Below, one piece after another: positions 1 through 6,296 of a stretch of 6,765 nucleotides of DNA. The stretch spans positions 1 to 6,765 of the forward strand of contig JAMOOA010000164.1 of the NCBI GenBank assembly GCA_027066255.1. The letters run 5' to 3'. The notes beneath the pieces are model-generated. The model made no database searches. It was not told where the DNA came from and worked only from the letters and a program-made list of their open reading frames with translations. Every line of letters starts with the position of its first letter. The stretch's first letter is position 1. The translations under genes and the position numbers were made by a program. The stretch comes from Candidatus Altimarinota bacterium (GTDB lineage: Bacteria; Patescibacteriota; Gracilibacteria; BD1-5; UBA6164).

Positions 1-1368
1 CAGGAAGATATCAAATGAACTTCTTTTCCAATCACGATTTAAATTATTAGAGGATACTTTTATACCACTTTTCCATGATTTATAAGTTTTTGTTCCCGCA
101 ACTCTATACTTTGCATTCTTTTTCAGAACCTGCATATACGCTTCAGCTGAACTTTCCCCCCTTTCATTATAAATATTGTATCCTCCTCCTGATTCTACAT
201 AAAGAAAATATTGTATCATTTTCTTGAGGTTTCACTTTTGTTTTTTTGATAACTCACTTCCTATAATAATCTCTGTACCAGAGATGACACTCTTAGGAAG
301 CCCAAACATATCAATAAATGCATTAAGATTTATTCATCCTCTTTGAAATCCTTTTTTTCATTCAAGTATCGATAAGCACTTTTCTTGAGAAAGGATGCCC
401 CCTTTATAGAGGACTTTTAATACCTCTGCGCTTCTTTGAGATCATGGGATTATATTTTTTTCTATAAGTTCTACTACTGCTTTTTTATCGCTTTGAGAAT
501 CATTACAAATTCCAACAAGCATATTTATAACCTCTCTATAATCTACAAAAAAAAGTTTTGCTCTAAATCTATCCTCTCATTTTCAAAATAATCCTGTTAA
601 GATATCCCCAAGAGTATCTGATTTCTTGATAATCGCTGGGAATTCTGGATGGTAGAAAAAAGCGTTTATGATTTGAAGAGGAGTATACCCCTCAGGCTTT
701 TCGTCTTTTTCAATGATCGTAGATTTTTTATCTTCTACTCATTTTTCTTGATTCTTTTTCATTTCAACTTCTAACATCTTTCAGAACTCTAAAACAACAT
801 TCGCATCCATACCCTCTTCTCCATTTAACATTGCATCTAACCATTCTTCTGCCGTAGCTATAAAGCTCTGAGAAAACCCTGGTTTTTGTCCAAGATACAG
901 TCTGTAGGGTTTATAAAAGTTTCCATATGCACTGAGAGTTCGCCAAGTTTCAGATATAAAATCGCTTTTATTTTCACTTCCAGAGAATTCTAAAATTACA
1001 CCTGATATGATATCTTGTATTCATAAATTATATTTGGGATCAGTATATATCTTTCATAGCCTTTTCGCTTCTATAAAAAGTTTACCAAGTCGAATATGAT
1101 CTGACAAAATGCTTTTCATATCCGTAATCTTAAGAAGAGGGTTACTTCTTAAGATTTGTGCTATATATTTTAAACTATGAGGATGGAGATAATATTTGCT
1201 CATCCAAGAAATAATAGTATCTATATCAGAGTTATCCGATTCTATGCCTCCAAACTTTGTGATACACAAAAGAATAAAGTTTTCTTTAGTTATATACTTA
1301 GTTTCTGCACTCTGGTTTTCTAATAGAGACAAATCATCTTCTGGTATAAAGTTTATCTTTTCTGACAT
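1..1368 (-). CDS. Uncharacterised protein, C-terminus cut by window edge; possible lysozyme-like segment
   Basis: I do not recognise the family. With TGA read as Gly the frame is open for 456 codons from the ATG at 1366-1368 to the left edge. It contains ten in-frame TGAs (1054, 1021, 781, 739, 583, 577, 442, 358, 334, 232) and no TAA or TAG. The ATG is the first possible start after an in-frame TAA at 1399-1401. No signal peptide or membrane segment is visible. Most of the chain looks helical and charged, with a Lys/Glu-rich stretch around residues 205-225. Near residues 391-413 it reads VESGGGYNIYNERGE followed by SSAEAYMQ. This loosely resembles the Glu-Ser active-site region of SLT-type transglycosylase/lysozyme folds, with E392 as the would-be catalytic residue. 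That reading is an inference from a short motif. The gene lies downstream of groEL but has its own promoter and is separated by a terminator, so it is probably a separate unit. Confidence 0.75.
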
Positions 1369-1390
1369 ATGAGGTTTATTTGTAATATAT

Positions 1391-1420
1391 ATTATACCTT
1401 AAAAATACCACAAACTTCCA
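1391..1420 (-). promoter_or_regulatory. Putative promoter of the uncharacterised minus-strand gene
   Basis: A perfect TATAAT -10 box lies on the minus strand at 1391-1396. The best -35 is weak (TGGAAG at 1415-1420, 18-bp spacer). Transcription would start near 1384, giving a leader of about 16 nt with no Shine-Dalgarno site. It sits just beyond the groEL terminator, which fits an independent unit. The -10 call rests on sequence only, in an AT-rich stretch. Confidence 0.4.
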
Positions 1421-1428
1421 TAAAACAC

Positions 1429-1461
1429 AAAAAACGAGCCATTTTTTCAGACTCGTTTTTT
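1429..1461 (-). terminator. Rho-independent terminator of groES-groEL
   Basis: An inverted repeat of 10 bp (1429-1438 with 1452-1461) encloses a 13-nt loop. On the minus strand it reads AAAAAACGAG, loop, CTCGTTTTTT, so the 3' arm ends in a U tract. It begins 16 bp after the groEL stop codon. The stem has T runs on both strands, so it could also work for plus-strand transcripts, but no plus-strand gene ends here. Confidence 0.8.
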
Positions 1462-1476
1462 TCATTCTTATAATAC

Positions 1477-3135
1477 TTACATCATTGGCATGCCACCCAT
1501 TCATCACATACCTCACATTCATCACATAGGAGGCATTGCTGGAGTATCATTTCATTTACCTGGTATATCAGTAATTGCAGCCTCTGTAGTAAGAAACATC
1601 CCTGCAAGAGAGATAGCTTCTTGGAGAGCAATTCTCTCTACCATCTTTGGGTCAACAATACCACCTTGTATCATATCCTCGAAGCTGTCAGTTGCAGCGT
1701 TGTAACCATAATTATTTTCATCTTTTTTAAGGATTTCAGAGAGTATTTTCTCTTCATCTTTTCCTGCGTTTTGAACGATTTGTTTCAGAGGATAAAAAAG
1801 TGCTTCTCTGACGATACTTGCTCAGATGTTTTGATCTGTATTTCAGAAGTCTACTCATTTTAATACTTTTGCAGCCCTCACAAATGCTACGCCTCAACCG
1901 GCAACAACTCACTCAGACACTGCAGCACGAGTTGCGTTCAGCGCGTCTTCGATACGAAGCTTCTTTTCCTTCATCTCCACTTCACTTGCTGCTCCAACTT
2001 TGATAACCGCAACTCACCCTGCAAGTTTTGCGATTCTCTCTGCAAGTTTCTCTCTGTCGTAGTTTCCCGTACTTTCATCATATTGTTTCTTGAGTTCATT
2101 GACGCGTGAAGTTATCTCTTCAGGATGACCAGAACCACCTATAAGCGTAGTGGTATCTTGAGTGGAAATTACATTCTTCGCTGCTCAGAGTTGTTCGAGA
2201 GTAGTATTCTCAAGCTTCATTCCGAGTTCTTCAGTAATCACTGTAGCTCACGAAAGGATAGCTATATCTTTAAGTATTTCTTTTTTCTTATCACCAAAAC
2301 CTGGAGCCTTGATACCCAACACATTGAGAACCCCTTTGAGTTTATTGAGGATAATTGTTGTCAGAGCTTCTCCTTCTATGTCTTCTGCAATAATGACAAG
2401 GTCTTTCTTTCCACTTGCTACCAGTTGTTCGAGAAGAGGAAGAAACTCCTTCATATTGGTTATCTTTTTGTCTGTTATGAGTATCGGAGCATCTTTTATC
2501 TCTGCAATCATCTTGTCGGTGTTTGAGACCATATAGGGACTCATATACCCTTGATCAAACTGCATTCCTTCTGTTATTTCTACCTCCATTTCAAAAGTTT
2601 GTCACTCTTCCACCGAGATAACTCCATCATTCCCAACTTTCTCCATCGCTTCTGCTATGATATTTCCAACCTCTTCATCCTGAGCTGATATGGTTGCTAC
2701 TTGCGATATTTCTTCTTTACTACTTATTTGAATAGCGTTCTTTTCTAGCTCTTGATCTACGAGTTGTCCTGCTTTTTTCATACCGTTTTTAAGTTCTACC
2801 GAATTCACTCCTGATTTAATATTCTTCAGTCATTCTTTTGCCAGTGCGTAAGTGAGAAGGGTAGCAGTGGTTGTTCCATCACCAGCAAGAGTATTTGTTC
2901 TCTCGGCTGCTTCTTTCACCAGCTCAGCCCCCATGTTTTCAAACTTGTCTTCCAGCTCTATTTCTTTGGCTATCGTCGCACCATCATTGGTTACTTGAGG
3001 AGCTCCGTATCCCTTATCAAAAACGACATTCCTTCCTTTTGGTCACATTGTGACCGTTACCGTCTTTGCAACTTGCTCTATTCCAGAAAACATCGCAGCT
3101 CTCGCGTCATCACTAAATTGTATTTGTTTTGCCAT
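1477..3135 (-). CDS. groEL: Chaperonin GroEL (Hsp60), complete, 552 aa, 17 UGA-Gly codons
   Basis: This is the ATP-driven cytosolic folding chamber; its tetradecamer works with GroES. The frame opens [15 protein letters not shown] and is full length (E. coli GroEL has 548 residues). Recognisable blocks include VTMGPKGRNVV (about 28-38), the nucleotide-binding DGTTTAT (86-92), [10 protein letters not shown], the apical PYMVSNTDK block, DALNATRAA with the expected catalytic Asp at 397, and VVAGGG (410-415). It ends in a Gly-Gly-Met repeat tail (537-549). TGA occurs at 3043, 2830, 2602, 2248, 2185, 2014, 1909, 1894, 1855, 1843, 1822, 1552, 1522, 1519, 1513, 1504 and 1501. Many of these are invariant glycines, so UGA=Gly is certain here. 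The stop is TAA (1477-1479). The gene follows groES after 47 bp and shares its promoter. No clear ribosome-binding site precedes the ATG. Confidence 0.98.
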
Positions 3136-3182
3136 TGGTTATGTATTTGTTTATATAAAGTATAACTATAAATCCTTCTAAA

Positions 3183-3461
3183 CTATCCTACTTTCGCTAA
3201 TATATAATCAATCGCTACTACTTTGAAATCCTCATCATCTACTTTTACTTCATCTCCTGCATATTGTCCACAGAGAACCTGGTCTCATACAGAAACTCCA
3301 GACATCTCTACGTCTTTTTTTCCTGGTCATACAGCGATAACTTCGTAGAGAAATGGTCTTTCTTTATTACTTCCGTCTGGGAGAAATATACCACTTTTTG
3401 TAACGCTTTCTGCCTGGACTCACTTAAGAACAACTCTATCTGAAAGAGGTTGTATTTTCAT
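3183..3461 (-). CDS. groES: Co-chaperonin GroES (Hsp10), complete, 92 aa
   Basis: GroES forms the heptameric lid that caps GroEL and encloses the folding substrate. The frame reads MKIQPLSDRVVLKG at the start, matching the family's N-terminal strand (PLxDRVxxK). A mobile-loop region follows around residues 16-31 (ESVTKSGIFLPDGSNK), then EVIAVGPGKK, VGDQVL and a C-terminal DYILAKVG. At 92 residues it is slightly shorter than E. coli GroES (97). Three TGAs (3420, 3327, 3285) encode Gly, and the stop is TAG at 3183-3185. It is the first gene of the groES-groEL operon. A weak AAAGAG lies just before the ATG. The mobile loop has the usual hydrophobic Gly-Ile-Phe-Leu contact motif for GroEL. Confidence 0.97.
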
Positions 3462-3466
3462 AACTC

Positions 3467-3494
3467 TTTACTGATTAATAAATAAAAATATACT
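3467..3494 (+). promoter_or_regulatory. Weak candidate promoter for the RecX-like gene
   Basis: On the plus strand, TTTACT (3467-3472, four of six matches to TTGACA) and TATACT (3489-3494) are spaced by 16 bp. A start near 3501 would give a leader of about 39 nt. It overlaps the groES promoter head-on, so the two could not be occupied at the same time. The case is weaker than for groES. Confidence 0.25.
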
Positions 3495-3507
3495 TAAGAA
3501 AGTATAT
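3488..3507. repeat. Perfect 8-bp inverted repeat over the groES -10 box; possible operator
   Basis: ATATACTT (3488-3495) and AAGTATAT (3500-3507) are exact inverted copies with a 4-bp spacer. The palindrome overlaps the -10 and probable start of the groES promoter. It places a TATACT on each strand, so it also contains a candidate -10 for the divergent recX-like gene. It could be a repressor site, two overlapping promoters, or chance in AT-rich DNA. Confidence 0.5.
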
Positions 3508-3528
3508 GCAGAGCAAGGTTTTTATCAA
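3501..3528 (-). promoter_or_regulatory. Promoter of groES-groEL
   Basis: On the minus strand, TTGATA (3523-3528) and TATACT (3501-3506) are separated by 16 bp. Each box matches the sigma-70 consensus at five of six positions. Transcription would start near 3494, giving a leader of about 33 nt before the groES ATG. A palindrome (3488-3507) covers the -10 box and start point. No CIRCE element (TTAGCACTC-N9-GAGTGCTAA) is present. Confidence 0.6.
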
Positions 3529-3539
3529 AACAAATTCTT

Positions 3540-4151
3540 ATGAATTATTCTCCTCAAAGACTCCGTGATTACGCACTTTGGTACTATTTCAGATATTATC
3601 CAAGCGATGGAAGACTTCTTCAGAAACTTAGAGAGAAGGGAACTGAGGATTATGCGTTACAGGTTTTTTCAGATATAAAACATCTCCTACAAGAAGACGA
3701 GATACTCGCCTCCAAGATAGACAACTATATCTATAGAAACAAAAACTATAGATACATAGAACAAAAAATGCATCAAAAACTCTTTCCAAAAGACAAAATC
3801 CAAGATTATCTCAAAAAATATAAACAGTCATGAAAGAGTCTTCTTGATGAAAACTTCCTCAGAAGAAAAATACAAAACTACCTCGCAAAAGGGAAGAGTC
3901 GAAGATATATTTTTATGACTCTTGGTGAAACGTCTGAAGATAAAGAAAAACTCAATCTATTACTTGATGAGTATTTAACTGATGGGGAAAGTGAGAATAT
4001 CGAGAAAGAGCTTGAGAAAACAAAGCACAAATTCACTTCTAATCCATCCCTCATAAAGAGAGGGGAGTTCACTCAAAAGTGAAAACAACAAATTATTCAG
4101 AAATTATTAGCGAAGTGATTTTGTTATGATGAAGTTAAGAAAGTACTATAA
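3540..4151 (+). CDS. recX: RecX-family regulatory protein, 203 aa
   Basis: RecX proteins bind the RecA filament and usually restrain its recombinase activity. The call rests on pattern. Repeated three-helix modules run through the chain: DYALWYYFRYYPSDGRLLQKLREKG (split by position at about 10-34), then the segment around 41-55 ending in EDEILA, then NYIYRNKNYRYIEQKM (about 62-77). A closing QKLLAKGFCYDEVKKVL-like module (about 187-203) matches the family's typical C-terminal helix pair. The chain is basic and has no membrane segment. TGA encodes Gly at 3831, 4080 and 4116; the last one gives the Gly of LAKGF. With the standard code it would stop at 97 residues. The stop is TAA at 4149-4151. 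The ATG at 3540 has no Shine-Dalgarno site. It is divergent from groES and convergent with thrS, with 3 bp between stop codons. No recA is in view. Confidence 0.68.
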
Positions 4152-4154
4152 ATT

Positions 4155-6023
4155 TTAGAGTTTCTTTTTATTTATTTCATCTTTAATCCTCTCCAAAAAT
4201 CCTCCAGCTTTCTCTACACTTTGCTCCTTCGTCTTATAATTTCTTACAGCAACACTTCCTGATTTCTCCTCTTCTTCTCCGATAACAAGTATATAGTTTA
4301 TATGCATCTTTTCTGCATTTCTGACTTTTTTGTTGAGGCTGTCATCACTATCATCTATCGACACTCTGATATCCTGAGATTTAAGAGTATTATGTACTTC
4401 ACGTGCATAGTCATTGAACTTGTCAGCAACTGTTACGATTTTGACTTGCCTTGGAGTCATCCAAAGTGGAAACGTTCCAGCAAAGTGTTCGATAAATACT
4501 CACATACCCCTTTCGAGAGATCCAGCGATGGCTCTGTGGATTACTACAGGACGTTCTTTTTCCCCCTTCTCATTAGTAAAACTGAGGTCAAACCTGTCTG
4601 GTTGGTTAAAGTCCACTTGCACCGTAGCTAGTTGCCATTCACGACCTATTGCATCTTTGAACATAAAATCGAGTTTTGGCCCATAAAATGCAGCTTCTCC
4701 TTCTATTCTTTTGTATGGGAGGTTATTCTCTTTTGAAGCGTCCTCCAGTGCCTTCTCTGCTGTTTCCCAAGCTTCATCTGTCCCGAGATATTTACTCTTG
4801 TCATCATCCCTCACAGATAAACTTACCCAATAATCATCTGTCAGTCCGAGAGTTGTATAAAACTCTTTGATGATATCTGTGATAGTTTTTACTTCGTCTT
4901 TTACCTGTTCTATTCTACAAAAAAGATGTCCATCATCCTGGGTAATAGCACGGACACGAGTCAATCCAGAGAGTTGTCCTGACTTCTCATCTCTATAAAT
5001 CGTTGCTGGTTCGAAATACCTAATAGGCATATCTCTATACGAAAATTGATTATCCGCAAAGAGCTGCATATGATGAGGGCAGTTCATTGGTTTCATAATA
5101 AACTCATCTTCTTTTCCTTTAACACGGAAGAGTTCGTCTCCGAACTTTGCAGCATGACCTGATTTTTCATAGAGTATTTCTTTGGCTATATGAGGAGTCC
5201 AAACTCTATCATATCCTCTCACTTTATGTAAATCCCAGAGATAAGTTTCTATCTCTTGACGCATAGTCATCCCTGCTGGCTGCAAGAGAGGAAGTCCTGG
5301 TCCTACTAGCTCTGAAACAGTAAAGAGTTTGAGTTTCGCTCCGAGTATTCTATGGTCTCTCTTTTTTGCCTCTGTGAGCATGTACATGTGTTTATCGAGT
5401 TCTTCTTTATCATTAAATGCGTACGCGTAAATACGAGTTAATTGCTGGTTTTTTTCATTTCCCATCCAGTAAGCTCCTGCAACTCTTGCGAGTTTGAATG
5501 AATTTGCATCAAGTAGTCTAGTACTCTCTACATGAGGACCGGTACACATATCGATAAATTTGAGGTTTTTGAGTTGATCTCCATCCATTTCTTCAAAGCT
5601 GTGGTATCATTTTTCTTTCAAAAATTCCTGAAGTTCAGGTGTCTTTCCTCATTTTCCTGTATTGATATAAAACGTTATCTTTCCAGATATCTTTTCTTTA
5701 TTTTTAAAATCTCCACTTTCGAGTTTATCAACTATCTCTATTTTAAATTCTTCTTTCATCTCTCTGAGTATTTCTCTCGCCTCATCATAGCCCACTTCAA
5801 AGTATGTATAGTCCTGTCCTTGAGAAACTATTTTTTTCATTGTTTTTTCTACTTTTTTCAAATCTTTTTCAGAGAATTCTACTCCTCCAAAATCAAAGTC
5901 ATAGAAAAATCCATCATCCGTATCTGGTCCTGTAGCTATCTTTGTTCCAGGAAAGTTCTGTTGTACAGCCTGAGCCATAACATGAGCAAGCGAGTGACGT
6001 TTTTGTGCAAGTGAGTAATTCAT
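4155..6023 (-). CDS. thrS: Threonyl-tRNA synthetase, complete, 622 aa, no TGS domain
   Basis: This class II enzyme charges tRNA-Thr and clears mischarged Ser-tRNA-Thr. Residues 1 to about 200 form the editing (N2) domain, with its HxxxH (H10, H14) and CxxxH (C160, H164 in DMCTGPH). The catalytic domain follows: zinc ligands C315 (KPMNCPHH), H366 (DDGHLF) and H496 (VIHRAIAGSLER), and a motif-2 YRDEKSGQLSGL-type loop near 343. The anticodon-binding domain starts near 520 (TPRQVKIV). The protein begins directly at the editing domain. An in-frame TAA at 6033-6035, 9 bp upstream of the ATG, rules out a longer start, so the usual TGS domain of about 60 residues is missing. About 30 extra residues (124-154) lie between FYINTGK and FIDMC compared with E. 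coli. TGAs at 5649, 5607 and 4500 encode Gly. A leader with a Thr-rich peptide and terminator precedes it. No Shine-Dalgarno site is visible. Confidence 0.97.
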
Positions 6024-6045
6024 AAGTATGTTTTAGTCTATAAAT

Positions 6046-6068
6046 AAAAACCTCTTATTTCTAAGAGG
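6046..6068 (-). terminator. Attenuator terminator in the thrS leader (segments 3:4)
   Basis: On the minus strand, CCTCTTA (6068-6062), loop GAAA and TAAGAGG (6057-6051) form a perfect 7-bp stem, followed at once by TTTTT (6050-6046) and a further TTT (6044-6042). It lies 22 nt before the thrS ATG and downstream of the Thr-rich leader peptide. It is therefore a terminator inside the leader, not the end of an upstream gene: no minus-strand protein gene ends here other than the leader peptide. Its 5' arm is shared with the antiterminator. Confidence 0.85.
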
Positions 6069-6114
6069 CTTTGTAAGTTATCTTTGGTGTTCTTGCAACT
6101 AACAAATACCTCTC
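6063..6114 (-). promoter_or_regulatory. Antiterminator stem of the thrS leader (segments 2:3)
   Basis: Minus-strand bases 6114-6096 can pair with 6063-6080. GAGAGGU pairs with GCCUCUU (with G-U ends), then A6107 is bulged, UUUGU pairs with ACAAA, there is one U-U mismatch, and AGUUG pairs with UAACU. This gives about 17 pairs around a 15-nt loop. The 3' arm uses bases 6063-6068, which are also the 5' arm of the terminator, so only one can form. Segment 2 includes the stop codon of the leader peptide. Drawn by hand; no energy was computed. Confidence 0.7.
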
Positions 6115-6149
6115 GTGAGAGACGTTGTTGTCGTAGTGGTTACAAGTTG
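6096..6149 (-). promoter_or_regulatory. Protector stem of the thrS leader (segments 1:2)
   Basis: Minus-strand bases 6149-6140 (CAACUUGUAA, leader codons just before the Thr run) can pair with 6105-6096 (UUGUUAGUUG), with one mismatch and two wobbles. Inside the loop, CTCT (6121-6118) pairs with AGAG (6113-6110) around CACG. This would hold segment 2 away from segment 3 when no ribosome is stalled, which leaves the terminator to form. The pairing is weaker than the antiterminator. Confidence 0.5.
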
Positions 6150-6158
6150 TGCTAGCAT
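6099..6158 (-). CDS. Threonine-rich leader peptide controlling thrS, 19 aa
   Basis: A short frame runs from ATG (6156-6158) to TAG (6099-6101) and encodes MLAQLV, six threonines, then SLTRGIC. The Thr run uses ACC ACT ACG ACA ACA ACG, so all four Thr codons appear, and a seventh Thr follows three codons later. The ATG is the first start after an in-frame TAA (6168-6170). The frame begins about 26 nt after the predicted transcription start, and its stop codon sits inside segment 2 of the predicted RNA switch. By analogy with the thr, his and pheM leader peptides, it is a sensor read by the ribosome and not a functional protein. No Shine-Dalgarno site precedes it, but that is also true of most genes here. 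The finding rests on position, codon content and structure together; it has not been tested. Confidence 0.85.
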   Translation of the reverse strand: MLAQLVTTTTTTSLTRGIC

Positions 6159-6190
6159 CGTGCGTGCTTATAAGAGAACTAATAAATTTG

Positions 6191-6218
6191 AGTGTATAGC
6201 AGATGGGATGAATGTCAA
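6191..6218 (-). promoter_or_regulatory. Promoter of the thrS leader and thrS
   Basis: On the minus strand, a perfect TTGACA (6213-6218) and TACACT (6191-6196, four of six) are spaced by 16 bp. An overlapping alternative is an extended -10, TGC-TATACA, with a 14-bp spacer. Transcription would start near 6184, giving a leader of about 160 nt that contains the Thr peptide and the attenuator. Confidence 0.65.
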
Positions 6219-6279
6219 TTTTTTTCGTGTGATATTTCTGGATTTTATTGAGGCTATATGTTACTATAAAGACATTAGA

Positions 6280-6285
6280 TATAAA
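6280..6285 (+). promoter_or_regulatory. Candidate -10 box for pilT
   Basis: TATAAA at 6280-6285 lies 11 bp before the pilT ATG, so a transcript from it could be nearly leaderless. A second TATAAA is at 6265-6270. No convincing -35 accompanies either, and the stretch is AT-rich. The start of pilT has no Shine-Dalgarno site. Confidence 0.25.
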
Positions 6286-6296
6286 TATATATACTC

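Noticed and set aside
1490..2536. Plus-strand open frames at 1490-2003 and 2125-2536
   Set aside because: They lie antisense to groEL, whose conserved sequence is continuous on the minus strand. They look open because of the base composition of the opposite strand.
1477..3135. groEL as a pseudogene broken by stop codons
   Set aside because: All interruptions are TGA at glycine positions. There is no frameshift, TAA or TAG, and the protein is full length.
3462..3539. CIRCE / HrcA operator upstream of groES
   Set aside because: The palindrome found (ATATACTT-N4-AAGTATAT) differs from CIRCE in sequence and spacing.
4137..4175. Bidirectional terminator between the convergent recX and thrS ends
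   Set aside because: Only a weak AAGAAA/TTTCTT pairing with a long loop is available; it has no G-C core, so I do not call it.
4302..6014. Plus-strand open frames over thrS, including a 160-codon frame at 5532-6014
   Set aside because: They are antisense to a complete ThrRS with all catalytic and editing residues, and are Phe/Ser-rich as expected of a shadow frame.
6024..6184. T-box riboswitch in the thrS leader
   Set aside because: No AGGGUGGNACCGCG-like T-box sequence and no long specifier stem are present; the leader is too short for a usual T-box and instead holds a Thr-coding frame.
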